A DNA stretch of 64,000 bases from Rhodoferax sp. (GTDB lineage Bacteria > Pseudomonadota > Gammaproteobacteria > Burkholderiales > Burkholderiaceae_C). The position numbers and the translations under genes are program-made. This document shows positions 47,794 to 55,990 of this stretch, piece after piece. The first letter of the stretch is position 1. Each line of letters opens with the position of its first letter. The notes under the pieces are model-generated. The model was not told the DNA's origin and did not search any database. It worked only from the letters and a program-made list of their open reading frames with translations. The stretch covers positions 1 to 64,000 of the forward strand of contig JACKLL010000011.1 of NCBI GenBank assembly GCA_024235935.1. The letters run 5' to 3'.

Positions 47794-49590
47794 CTAGGCA
47801 AACACCGCCTCGGTGTCCATCAGCGAACGGGCGCCGGAGCGGACCGTCAGCATCAGCGACGCCGTCTGCGGGAACAGCTTGGCGAAATAGAAACGCGCGG
47901 TCTGCAACTTGGCCTGGTAGAACGGGTCGGTATTTCCGGCCGCGATCTCGCGCAGCGCCACCTGCGCCATGCGGGCCCAGAAGTAACCGAACACCAGATG
48001 CCCGGTGATGCGCAGGTAGTCCACGGCCGCAGCGCCCACCTCGTCGGGGTTCTGGAAACCCTTGAAGCCGATCTCGGCGGTGAGCTTGCTCAGCTTGTCG
48101 CCCAAATATGCGATCGGGTTGATGAACTCGGCCATCTTCTCGTTCACGCCCTCCTCTTCGACCAGCGCGGCAATCAGCTTGCCGAACTTCTTCAGCGTGG
48201 CGCCGTTGTTGCCCAGCACCTTGCGGCCCAGCAGATCCAGGCTCTGGATGGTGTTGGTGCCCTCGTAGATCATGTTGATGCGGGCATCGCGCACGAACTG
48301 CTCCATGCCCCATTCCTTGATGTAGCCGTGGCCGCCGAACACCTGCTGGCAGGTCGACGTGGCCTCCCACCCGTTGTCGGTCAGGAAGGCCTTGACCACC
48401 GGCGTGAGCAGCGAGAGCATTTCGCCGCTGTCCTTGCGCACCTTCTCGTCGGGATGGAAATGCTCCTTCTCCAGCAGCACCGAGCAGAAGATGGCCAGTG
48501 CGCGGCCGCCTTCGGCATACGCACGCGCGGTCAGCAGCATCTTGCGTACATCGGGGTGCACGATGATCGGGTCGGCCGGCTTGTCCTTGGCCTTGACGCC
48601 GGACAGCGAGCGCATCTGCAGGCGGTCCTTGGCGTAGGCCAGCGCGTTCTGGTAGGCCACTTCGGTCAGGCCGAGAGACTGGTTGCCCACGCCCAGGCGC
48701 GCCGCGTTCATCATCACGAACATCGCGTTCATGCCCTTGTTCGGTTCACCGACCAGGGTGCCAACCGCACCGTCCAGCACGATCTGGCAGGTGGCGTTGC
48801 CGTGGATGCCCATCTTGTGTTCCAGGCCGCCGCAGTAGATGCCGTTGCGCTCACCGAGCGACCCGTCCTTGTTGACAAGGTGCTTGGGCACGATGAACAG
48901 GCTGACGCCCTTGATGCCGGCCGGGGCATCGGTGATGCGCGCCAGCACCAAGTGCACGATGTTGTCGGCCATGTCATGTTCGCCGGCACTGATGAATATC
49001 TTGTTGCCGGTGATGCGGTAGGTGCCGTCGGCTTGCGGCTCGGCCTTGGTGCGCATCAGTCCCAGATCGGTGCCACAGTGCGGCTCGGTCAGGCACATGG
49101 TGCCGGTCCACTCGCCGCTGGTCATCTTGTGCAGATAGGTCTGCTTCTGCGCGTCGGTGCCGTACGCATGCAGCGCGGCGTAGGCGCCATGCGTCAGGCC
49201 CGGGTACATGGTCCAGGCCTGGTTGGTCGAGTTGAGCATCTCGTACAGGCACTGGTTGACCACCAGCGGCAGTCCCTGCCCGCCGAATTCCGGATCGCAG
49301 CTCAGGGCTGGCCAGCCATTGGCGACGAACTGCGCATAAGCCTCCTTGAAGCCCTTGGGCGCGGTCACCGCATGGGTCTTGGGGTCGATGGTGCAGCCCT
49401 GCTGGTCGCCGCTGATGTTCAGCGGCAGCGCAACCTCGGCAGCAAACTTGCCGGCCTGTTCGAGCACGGCATCGATGGTCTCGGCGTCGATGTCGGCATG
49501 CCGCGGGATGGCCTTGAAGTCGTCGCAGACCTTGAGCAGTTCGTGCATCACGAACTGCATGTCGCGCAGCGGTGGGGTATAGGTCGGCAT
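47794..49590 (-). CDS. Acyl-CoA dehydrogenase with C-terminal extension (DmdC/AcdA type)
   Basis: A 598-residue dehydrogenase, longer than ordinary members because of an N-terminal MPTYTPPLRDMQFVMHELL segment and a C-terminal domain of about 130 residues. Landmarks are GTMCLTEPHCGTDLGLMRTK, GNKIFISAGEHDM, LEHKMGIHGNATCQIVLDGA and the catalytic Glu in MIYEGTNTIQSLDLLGRK. This type acts on medium- to long-chain acyl-CoA or, in DmdC, on methylmercaptopropionyl-CoA; with FadN-like, thiolase and TetR genes around it, general fatty-acid oxidation is likelier. Confidence 0.91.
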   Translation of the reverse strand: MPTYTPPLRDMQFVMHELLKVCDDFKAIPRHADIDAETIDAVLEQAGKFAAEVALPLNISGDQQGCTIDPKTHAVTAPKGFKEAYAQFVANGWPALSCDPEFGGQGLPLVVNQCLYEMLNSTNQAWTMYPGLTHGAYAALHAYGTDAQKQTYLHKMTSGEWTGTMCLTEPHCGTDLGLMRTKAEPQADGTYRITGNKIFISAGEHDMADNIVHLVLARITDAPAGIKGVSLFIVPKHLVNKDGSLGERNGIYCGGLEHKMGIHGNATCQIVLDGAVGTLVGEPNKGMNAMFVMMNAARLGVGNQSLGLTEVAYQNALAYAKDRLQMRSLSGVKAKDKPADPIIVHPDVRKMLLTARAYAEGGRALAIFCSVLLEKEHFHPDEKVRKDSGEMLSLLTPVVKAFLTDNGWEATSTCQQVFGGHGYIKEWGMEQFVRDARINMIYEGTNTIQSLDLLGRKVLGNNGATLKKFGKLIAALVEEEGVNEKMAEFINPIAYLGDKLSKLTAEIGFKGFQNPDEVGAAAVDYLRITGHLVFGYFWARMAQVALREIAAGNTDPFYQAKLQTARFYFAKLFPQTASLMLTVRSGARSLMDTEAVFA

Positions 49591-49617
49591 GGTGAGAACT
49601 CCTGGAATGGGAAAGAA

Positions 49618-50328
49618 TCAGTGGGAGGAATGGGTCGTGGCACCACCGTCACGGGCACTGTGGCAGCCGTAGGTGGCAAGAATATGGGCGAATCCGGCGT
49701 GGGCATGGGCGAGCCAGCCCGGGTTTTTCAGAAAGCGCGCCTCGAAGTGCAAGGCGAGGATGAGGCCGTGGATCTCGAAAGCCATCTGGTCGCTGTCGGC
49801 ATCCGCACGCAATTCACCCTGCTCGCGCGCCTGGTGCACCGCGCGACGCAGCGCACCCAGCCAGGTGTTGACCGAATGGGCCAGCGCGTCACGGACCGGG
49901 CCGGGGCGGTCGTCAAAGGCCACGGCACCGCTGATGAAGATGCAGCCCGACTCGATCTCCACCACCACCCGCTTCATCCAGTTGGCGAACAGCGCTTCGA
50001 CCCGTGCCATTCCGCGTGGCTGCTGGAGCGCTGGGTAGAAGACCTCCTGCTCGAAGCGCTGGAAATATTCGCGCACCACCGAGATCTGCAGTTCCTCGCG
50101 CGCGCCGAAATGCGCGAACACGCCGGACTTGCTCATGTGCATGATGGCTGCGACCGCGCCGATGCTCAGCCCTTCGAGACCGACCTGGCTGGCCAGGCGC
50201 AAGGCCGCGTCAATAATGGCTGCCTTGGTCTGCTGCCCCTTGATCGAACCGCGGCTCTCGCTTGCGCGCGGCGCGGCAACCGCGTCGGTGGACAGCGGTG
50301 GCGCGCGGCGGATGGGAGAGACAGACAT
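49618..50328 (-). CDS. TetR/AcrR-family transcriptional regulator
   Basis: About 236 residues. The helix-turn-helix lies near residues 30-75: TKAAIIDAALRLASQVGLEG, then LSIGAVAAIMHMSKSGVFAH. The ligand domain resembles the TetR group that follows YxxF and QREQGELRADADSD-like stretches. The start is ATG 50328; a TTG at 50340 is possible. It stands directly ahead of the acyl-CoA dehydrogenase gene on the same strand, and a palindrome lies just upstream, so it is likely a self-regulating repressor of the fatty-acid cluster that is released by an acyl-CoA. Such regulators are known in beta-proteobacteria, but the exact family name cannot be assigned here. Confidence 0.85.
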   Translation of the reverse strand: MSVSPIRRAPPLSTDAVAAPRASESRGSIKGQQTKAAIIDAALRLASQVGLEGLSIGAVAAIMHMSKSGVFAHFGAREELQISVVREYFQRFEQEVFYPALQQPRGMARVEALFANWMKRVVVEIESGCIFISGAVAFDDRPGPVRDALAHSVNTWLGALRRAVHQAREQGELRADADSDQMAFEIHGLILALHFEARFLKNPGWLAHAHAGFAHILATYGCHSARDGGATTHSSH

Positions 50329-50344
50329 CGGGGCAGTCAAAAAC

Positions 50345-50356
50345 GAACGATCGTGC
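50345..50356. promoter_or_regulatory. Candidate TetR operator
   Basis: GAACGATCGTGC is a 12-base palindrome with one mismatched pair (core ACGATCGT perfect), located 17 bases upstream of the TetR start. Size and place fit autoregulation by the adjacent repressor; only one site is seen. Confidence 0.5.
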
Positions 50357-50511
50357 TATTTTGCGCGATCTTGCCACGAAATCCGAGCTCCAACCCTGCA
50401 ATAGAGCCGGGCTTCTAGGAAAAATGCGGGTAAACCCGAGGTTGGCCCGGCCTGCCCCGCCGGCCCCAGGCCGATGTCGCCGCAGCGGCGGGGCCTGTGG
50501 GGATGCGATCC

Positions 50512-51294
50512 TCAGGCCATGGCGGCCTGCGCGGCCAGCACCTCGGTACGTACCTGCTCGGTCAGTTCGGCCTTGAGCGCCACGAACGCGGGCGTGGTCT
50601 TGACGTTGTAGTGGCGCGGATGGTCCAGCGGCACCTGCCGGTCGAGCTTGATACGGCCCGGCCGTGCGCTCATGACCATCACGCGCGAGCCCATGAACAC
50701 CGCCTCGTCGATGTCATGGGTCACAAACAGCACGGTCTTGCGATCCGCCTCCCAGATGCCGAGCAGCAGTTCCTGCATCAGCTCGCGCGTCTGGTGGTCC
50801 AGCGCGCCGAAAGGCTCGTCCATCAGCAGGATGCGCGGGTCGTTGGCCAGCGCGCGGGCCAGTGCGGTCCGCTGCTGCATGCCGCCCGACAACTGCTTGG
50901 GGAAGTGGTTCTCGAACCCCTTGAGGCCGACCTTGCCGACATATTCATGCGCGATCGCCAGTTGCGCATCGGGTGCAAATCCCTTCTCGCGCAGACCGAA
51001 GCACACGTTCTGCAGCACCGTCAGCCAGGGGAACAGGGTGTAGCTCTGGAACACCATGCCCCTATCGGCCCCCGGCCCGGTCACCGGTTTCCCGTCCAGC
51101 TGGATCTGTCCGGTGGTAGGCACGTCCAGACCGGCCACCATGCGCAGCAAGGTGCTCTTGCCGCAACCCGAGGGGCCGAGGATGGTGATGAAATCGTTCT
51201 CGGCCACCCGCAGGTCGGTGGCCTGTAGCGCCGTCGTGCCGCCGCCGGCGCCCGGAAAGGTCTTGGAGACCTGGGAGATGTTCAGAATGGTCAT
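50512..51294 (-). CDS. ABC transporter ATP-binding protein, nitrate/sulfonate/taurine type
   Basis: A 260-residue ATPase. It has Walker A GPSGCGKST, Q-loop MVFQSYTLFPWLTVLQNV, signature LSGGMQQRTALARAL and Walker B ILLMDEPFGALDHQTR. The sequence is of the SsuB/TauB/NrtD class. It is the third gene of a binding protein, permease, ATPase unit on the minus strand; 19 bases separate it from the permease gene. No desulfonation enzyme such as SsuD or TauD lies near, so the solute may be a sulfonate, an aromatic acid, a pyrimidine precursor or something else. Confidence 0.9.
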   Translation of the reverse strand: MTILNISQVSKTFPGAGGGTTALQATDLRVAENDFITILGPSGCGKSTLLRMVAGLDVPTTGQIQLDGKPVTGPGADRGMVFQSYTLFPWLTVLQNVCFGLREKGFAPDAQLAIAHEYVGKVGLKGFENHFPKQLSGGMQQRTALARALANDPRILLMDEPFGALDHQTRELMQELLLGIWEADRKTVLFVTHDIDEAVFMGSRVMVMSARPGRIKLDRQVPLDHPRHYNVKTTPAFVALKAELTEQVRTEVLAAQAAMA

Positions 51295-51313
51295 GCTGCA
51301 GCGGCACCGGTCA

Positions 51314-52087
51314 TCACAACCGGGCCCAGGGAAACAGTTTGCGGTTCAAGGCCTTGAACGCCAGGTCGGTGATCAGTCCGATCAGACCGATGACGATGAT
51401 GCCGAAGATGATCTGGTCGGTGGCCAGCAAGGCCTGGCTGTCGGTGATCATGTGGCCGATGCCGCTGGACGCGCCGATCAGCTCCGCCACGATCACGTAG
51501 GTCCATGCCCAGCCCAGCACCATGCGCAGCGTCTCGGCGATCTCCGGCGCCGCGCTGGGCAGCAGCACGCGGGTGACGATTCCGCGGTCGCCCGCACCCA
51601 GCGTGTACGCTGCCTCGACCAGGTCGCGCCGGGTGTTGCCGACACTGACCGCGAACATCAGCACCAGCTGGAAGAAGCTGCCGATGAAGATCACGCTGAG
51701 CTTTTGCGCCTCGCCGATGCCGGCCCACAGGATCAGCAGGGGGATGAAGGCCGACGCCGGCAGATAGCGCGCAAAGCTGACGAAGGGCTCGAAGAACGCC
51801 TCGATCGGCTTGTAGGCGCCCATCAGCACGCCCAGCGGAATCGCCAGCACCGCTGCGATGCAGAAGCCTCCCAGCACACGCCACACGGTCATGCCGATGT
51901 CGTGGGAGAAGTTCTGCTCCACCATCAGGTCGTAGCCCGAGCGCAGCATGGTCAGCGGGTCGGCCAGGAAGATCTTGGGCACGAAGCCACCAAAGGTGAC
52001 CACCGACCAGAGCGCGAAGAACAGGACGAAGAAGCTCAGCCCCAGCACCACACGGGTGCGGGGATGCACCGATTGCAACGGTCGCAT
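51314..52087 (-). CDS. ABC transporter permease, nitrate/sulfonate/taurine type
   Basis: A 257-residue inner-membrane permease with about six helices. It begins VVLGLSFFVLFFALWSVVTF and has LGVLMGAYKPIEAFFEPFVS, then RYLPASAFIPLLILWAGIGE, the hallmark of SsuC/TauC proteins, and LRMVLGWAWTYVIVAELIGA near the C terminus. It should form a dimer with two ATPases encoded downstream and accept solute from the binding protein encoded upstream. Confidence 0.9.
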   Translation of the reverse strand: MRPLQSVHPRTRVVLGLSFFVLFFALWSVVTFGGFVPKIFLADPLTMLRSGYDLMVEQNFSHDIGMTVWRVLGGFCIAAVLAIPLGVLMGAYKPIEAFFEPFVSFARYLPASAFIPLLILWAGIGEAQKLSVIFIGSFFQLVLMFAVSVGNTRRDLVEAAYTLGAGDRGIVTRVLLPSAAPEIAETLRMVLGWAWTYVIVAELIGASSGIGHMITDSQALLATDQIIFGIIVIGLIGLITDLAFKALNRKLFPWARL

Positions 52088-52094
52088 GCGCGGT

Positions 52095-53042
52095 TTACTT
52101 GATGAAACGCGTATCGGCCAACTTGCCCATGTCCGGCAGGCTCTTGATGATGCCGGCCTCCATCAGCAGTCCGGCAGCTTCGTTGCTGAACTGCGCATGC
52201 TCGCTGCCGAAGAACTTCTGGTTGGCGGCACGGTCCTGCCAGCGCAGGTACTTGGCGCTGGCCTCGAATTTCTCGCCCGTCTGCTTGACGTCGGCGCCCA
52301 TGATCTCGTAGCTCTTCTTGGGATCGTTCTTGATCATGTCGAGTGCATCGAAGTAGCCGTCCGCCAACGCCTTGGCAGCCTTGGGGTTCTCGGCCAGGAA
52401 CTTGGGCGTGCAGCCAAAGGTGTCCATGATCATCGGATAGTCGAGCGTGGTGGCGATGATCTTGCCGGCCTCCGGCTTCTCGCGCACGGCGCCCAGGTAA
52501 GGCTCGTAGGTCATCGCGGCATCGATGCCGGCGGTACCTGCAATCATCGCGTTGGCCGCGGCCTGTGGTTCGAGGTTGACGACCTTGACGTCCTTCACGC
52601 TCAGGCCATTCTTCTGCAGCATCCACGCGAGCGTGAAATACGGGGCGGTTCCAGGCGCGCTGGCCGCGACGGTCTTGCCCTTGAGGTCGCTGATCCTGGC
52701 GATGTTGTTCTTCACGACCATGCCGTCGGCGCCATAGCTCTTGTCCAGCTGGAAGATCTGCGTCGTGGGGATGCCGTTCGCGTTCCACACCACCCAGGTT
52801 TCGACGGTCGTGGCGGCACACTGGATGTCGCCCGAGGCAATCGCCAGGTGACGGTCTTTCTGCGGGATCTTCTTGATGTCGACGTCCAGCCCGTGCTTCT
52901 TGAACAGTCCGGCTTCCTTGGCCAGGGTCAGCGGCGCAAAACCGGTCCAGCCGGACATGCCGATGGCGACCTTGGTCTCCTGCGCCTGGGCCAGCGATGT
53001 GGCCAGGGACAGTGCCAGCAGGGCAAACAGAGTCTTCTTCAT
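52095..53042 (-). CDS. ABC transporter substrate-binding protein, SsuA/TauA/NMT1-like
   Basis: A 315-residue periplasmic protein. A signal peptide ends ATSLAQAQ; the mature part runs VAIGMSGWTGFAPLTLAKEA then GLFKKHGLDVDIKKIP, the typical start of NMT1/SsuA-like binding proteins, with LKGKTVAASAPGTAPYFTLA and AYEP-type (MTYEPYLGAV) motifs later. The W-T-G-F segment near the start is often seen in taurine- and sulfonate-type proteins. The ATG at 53042 gives the signal peptide; the longer frame does not. The solute is not identifiable from sequence, though a sulfatase gene lies in the neighbouring locus. Confidence 0.88.
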   Translation of the reverse strand: MKKTLFALLALSLATSLAQAQETKVAIGMSGWTGFAPLTLAKEAGLFKKHGLDVDIKKIPQKDRHLAIASGDIQCAATTVETWVVWNANGIPTTQIFQLDKSYGADGMVVKNNIARISDLKGKTVAASAPGTAPYFTLAWMLQKNGLSVKDVKVVNLEPQAAANAMIAGTAGIDAAMTYEPYLGAVREKPEAGKIIATTLDYPMIMDTFGCTPKFLAENPKAAKALADGYFDALDMIKNDPKKSYEIMGADVKQTGEKFEASAKYLRWQDRAANQKFFGSEHAQFSNEAAGLLMEAGIIKSLPDMGKLADTRFIK

Positions 53043-53199
53043 GACGAAATACCTCGATGGTTGGTTGAAATCGAAACGCACAGAGTGAATCTTGCTGCAA
53101 CCGGCCGACGGTGCCCCCTGCACGGGGCAACCCGTCCGAGCTGTCGCAGCAACCGCATCCAAGCTAGCATTTCCCATGCCAGCAAGTTGCGTAGTTTAT

Positions 53200-53213
53200 C
53201 TTGTCTATACAAG
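53200..53213. promoter_or_regulatory. Palindrome upstream of the ABC importer unit
   Basis: CTTGT-N4-ACAAG (CTTGTCTATACAAG) lies about 160 bases upstream of the binding-protein start, in a locally AT-rich stretch. The pattern recalls GntR-type operators. It differs from the sites at 55871 and 58691, so another regulator may act here. Confidence 0.45.
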
Positions 53214-53284
53214 AAGGTCGACTCCGTGATAACCCGCACGACAACCCGGCACAGGCGCCCGTGACCGCCTGGTCCATGGCCCCA

Positions 53285-53310
53285 GAAAAAACGGGCCCCG
53301 CAGGGCCCGT
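53285..53310 (-). terminator. Rho-independent terminator after the FAH-family gene
   Basis: On the minus strand ACGGGCCC-N4-GGGCCCGT is followed by a run of six Ts, 22 bases past the stop of the FAH-family gene. It is a textbook intrinsic terminator and closes the SDR-SDR-FAH unit. Confidence 0.92.
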
Positions 53311-53331
53311 GATTCCTGGAAGGAAGCGCGC

Positions 53332-54180
53332 TTACAGCTTGAACGGCACCACGGTCTGGCGCTGCTCGCCCAGGCCTTCGATGCCCAGCGTCATGACGTC
53401 GCCCTTCTTCAGGTAGACCGGAGGCTTCATGCCCAGGCCGACGCCGGGAGGTGTTCCGGTGGTGATGATGTCACCGGGCTCGAGCGTCATGAACTGGCTG
53501 ACATAACTCACCAGCTTGGCCACGCTGAAGATCATGGTCTTGGTGTTGCCGGTCTGCATGCGTTTGCCGTTGACATCGAGCCACATGTCGAGCTTCTGCG
53601 GATTGGCGATCTCGTCGCGCGTGACCAGCCAGGGGCCAATGGGGCCGAAGGTATCGCAACCCTTGCCCTTGTCCCAGGTGCCGCCGCGCTCGATCTGGTA
53701 CTCGCGCTCGCTGACATCATTGATGGTGCAGTAGCCGGCCACATGGTCGAGCGCCGCCTTCTGCGACACATAGCGGGCACGGGTGCCGATGACCACGCCG
53801 AGTTCCACTTCCCAGTCCGACTTGACCGAACCCTTGGGCAGCATCACGTCATCGTCCGGGCCCTGGATGCAGCTGGTCGCCTTCGTGAAAACAATCGGCT
53901 CCTTGGGAATGGGCAGATTTGATTCCGCGGCATGGTCGGCGTAGTTCAGGCCGATCGCAATGAACTTGGGCACACCGGCCACCGGACAACCCATGCGCGG
54001 CTTGCCACGCACCAGCGGCAGCTTGTCGGTCTTGAGCTTGCGCAGCTTGGCCAGCGCCGCATCACCGAGTTGATCGGGGGTGACGTCCTTGATGACGGCG
54101 CTCAGGTCGCGCAGCTTGCCATCGGCATCGATCAGACCAGGCTTTTCCTTGCCGGGCTTGCCATAACGAACCAGTTTCAT
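53332..54180 (-). CDS. Fumarylacetoacetate hydrolase (FAH) family protein, diketo-deoxy sugar acid hydrolase-like
   Basis: A 282-residue hydrolase. The metal-site motifs are all present: IAIGLNYADHAAESNLPIP, the acidic WEVELGVVIGTRARYVSQKA and TINDVSEREYQIERGGTWDK, then TGTPPGVGLGMKPPVYLKKG. This is the type of FAH protein that splits 2,4-diketo-3-deoxy-L-fuconate or -rhamnonate into pyruvate and L-lactate, and is often mislabelled ureidoglycolate lyase. The SDR genes just upstream, one like 2-keto-3-deoxy-L-fuconate dehydrogenase, support a sugar-acid role. A 138-base gap lies between it and the SDR gene; a strong terminator follows. Confidence 0.86.
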   Translation of the reverse strand: MKLVRYGKPGKEKPGLIDADGKLRDLSAVIKDVTPDQLGDAALAKLRKLKTDKLPLVRGKPRMGCPVAGVPKFIAIGLNYADHAAESNLPIPKEPIVFTKATSCIQGPDDDVMLPKGSVKSDWEVELGVVIGTRARYVSQKAALDHVAGYCTINDVSEREYQIERGGTWDKGKGCDTFGPIGPWLVTRDEIANPQKLDMWLDVNGKRMQTGNTKTMIFSVAKLVSYVSQFMTLEPGDIITTGTPPGVGLGMKPPVYLKKGDVMTLGIEGLGEQRQTVVPFKL

Positions 54181-54318
54181 GTCTTTCCTTTCGAAGTTGT
54201 CTTGTATTTCATGTTCACGCCCACTGCGTTCAGGCTGCGTTTGTCAACGGATTCGCAGCCCTTGACCCCCGCGGAGCGAACGCTGAAGTCTATGCGATGC
54301 CCATCGGCGGCACGCAGG

Positions 54319-55065
54319 TCAATAGGTCGAGCGCCCGCCTGACAGGTCGAACACTGCGCCGGTGGAGAAGGAGCAGTCCTCAGTGCACAGCCAGCTCACC
54401 ATGGACGCGATCTCCTGTGGAGTGCCGAAGCGCCCCATCGGAATCTTGGACAGCATGAACTGGATGTGCTCGGCAGAGATCTGGTCGAAGATCGCGGTCT
54501 TGACGGCCGCCGGAGTGACGCAGTTGACGCGGATGCCGGTGTCGGCCAATTCCTTGCCCAGCGACTTGGTCAGGCCGATCACGGCCGCCTTGCTGGCACT
54601 GTAGGCGCTGGCATTCGGGTTGCCGTCCTTGCCAGCCACCGAGGCGATGTTGACGATGCGGCCATAGTTGCTCGCACGCATGTGCGGAACGATCTCGCGG
54701 CAGCAATAAAACAGGCCATTGAGATTGACCTGGATGACCTTGTGCCATTCCTCCAGGTCGTAGTCCCATGTCTTGGCATTGGCACCGGCGACGCCGGCCG
54801 AGTTCACCAGCGCGTCGATGGTCTTGGTGTTCTCCAGTGTCTTCTTCACTGCCGCCACTACGGAAGCGTGGTCGCCGACATCCACTTGCACGGAACGGGC
54901 CTTGGCGCCGAGTTCACCGCAGGCACGCGCGAGCGCCGCTTCGTCGCGGTCCCACAGCGTGACGCTGCCACCCGAGGCCAGCACACGCTGCGCAATGGCG
55001 TAGCCCAGGCCGGTCGCGCCGCCGGTGATGACCGCATGGCGGCCGTTGAGATCAAGCTGGTTCAT
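54319..55065 (-). CDS. SDR-family dehydrogenase of the sugar-acid locus
   Basis: A 248-residue classical SDR: AVITGGATGLGYAIAQRVLA, VNSAGVAGANAKTWDY and the catalytic Ser-Tyr-Lys in IVNIASVAGKDGNPNASAYS then ASKAAVIGLTKSLGKELADT. Motifs are intact, so it should be an active NAD(P)-dependent dehydrogenase or reductase. It starts at ATG 55065, overlapping the stop of the SDR gene upstream in ATGA, so both are made together. In L-fucose or related pathways one SDR oxidises the sugar and another the keto-deoxy acid; this one could be the sugar dehydrogenase, but that is inference. Confidence 0.85.
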   Translation of the reverse strand: MNQLDLNGRHAVITGGATGLGYAIAQRVLASGGSVTLWDRDEAALARACGELGAKARSVQVDVGDHASVVAAVKKTLENTKTIDALVNSAGVAGANAKTWDYDLEEWHKVIQVNLNGLFYCCREIVPHMRASNYGRIVNIASVAGKDGNPNASAYSASKAAVIGLTKSLGKELADTGIRVNCVTPAAVKTAIFDQISAEHIQFMLSKIPMGRFGTPQEIASMVSWLCTEDCSFSTGAVFDLSGGRSTY

Positions 55066-55796
55066 ATCGTCATTCCCCCGTCCACGGAAAAGATCTGCCC
55101 GGTTGCGAACACCGATTCGTCGCTGGCCAGATACAGGATGATGGGTGCGATCTCGTCCGCCTGGGCCAGGCGGCCCATGGGCTGGCGTGCCACGAAGTCC
55201 TTGCGCGCCTGCACCGGATCGGCGTAGCTGTTGATGCGCTCCTGCAGCGAAGGCGTGTCGACCGTTCCGGGTGCGATCGCGTTGCAGCGAATGCCCTTGG
55301 CCACGAAGTCTGCCGCAATGCCCTTGGTCAGGCCGACGACGGCGGCCTTGCTGGCACCGTAGATGAAACGGTTCGGCAGACCCTTGAGGCTGCCGCAGAC
55401 GCTGGCCATGTTGATGATGCTGCCGCCGCCGTTCTCCAGCATCTTCGGGATCACCGCCTGGCACATCCAGAACTGGGCCCGTGCGTTGAGGTTGAAAGCA
55501 AATTCCCAGTCGGCATCATTGGCCTGCAGGATGCTGCCGTTGTGCACGACACCGGCGCAGTTGAACACCACGTCGATCTTCGCCATGCCCTGCACGATCT
55601 TGCCGATGGCGGCCTTGTCGAGCACGTCGAGCACGGCGGTCTCGACATTGGCCACACCTTCGTAGGCCTTGAGCAGGGCCGGGTCCCGGTCGGTGGCCAG
55701 CACCTTGGCACCCTCGCGCGCCATGGCCAGCACGCTGGCCTTGCCGATGCCCTGACCTGCTGCGGTCACCAGAGCCGATTTTCCATTCAGTCGCAT
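55062..55796 (-). CDS. SDR-family dehydrogenase, 2-keto-3-deoxy-L-fuconate dehydrogenase-like
   Basis: A 244-residue SDR. It begins MRLNGKSALVTAAGQGIGKA, close to the start of 2-keto-3-deoxy-L-fuconate dehydrogenases and of human BDH2-type proteins. Further motifs are VVFNCAGVVHNGSILQ, INMASVCGSLKGLPNRFIYG then SKAAVVGLTKGIAADFVAKG, and the typical end FATGQIFSVDGGMTI. It would oxidise a 2-keto-3-deoxy sugar acid to the 2,4-diketo acid, which the FAH-family enzyme two genes on could cleave. An operator shared with the GntR gene lies 75 bases upstream of its ATG. The name rests on resemblance and gene context. Confidence 0.84.
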   Translation of the reverse strand: MRLNGKSALVTAAGQGIGKASVLAMAREGAKVLATDRDPALLKAYEGVANVETAVLDVLDKAAIGKIVQGMAKIDVVFNCAGVVHNGSILQANDADWEFAFNLNARAQFWMCQAVIPKMLENGGGSIINMASVCGSLKGLPNRFIYGASKAAVVGLTKGIAADFVAKGIRCNAIAPGTVDTPSLQERINSYADPVQARKDFVARQPMGRLAQADEIAPIILYLASDESVFATGQIFSVDGGMTI

Positions 55797-55870
55797 AGTT
55801 TCTCCGTTCAGATGTAAACCACCATGTCCAGCTGCCACGCCCCGTGTCGGCCGGCAGGCAAGGCCGGTGA

Positions 55871-55897
55871 ATTGGCCTTACCACTTGTCCAATTATG
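55871..55897. promoter_or_regulatory. GntR-type operator, site 1 (upstream of the SDR-SDR-FAH unit)
   Basis: This 27-base site is the same as the one at 58691-58717 apart from the edge base and one internal base. It reads ATTGGCC, then TTACCACTT, then GTCCAAT followed by TAT. It lies in the gap between the sulfatase stop and the SDR start, where it would control the SDR unit. Confidence 0.75.
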
Positions 55898-55990
55898 ACC
55901 CACCCGAAATTTGCCGGGTCGAACGCCCGGCCGCCCCGACGTCGAAGTCATGCGCGATCGGTGCGCTACCCCCCTTGCACACACGTGCTG

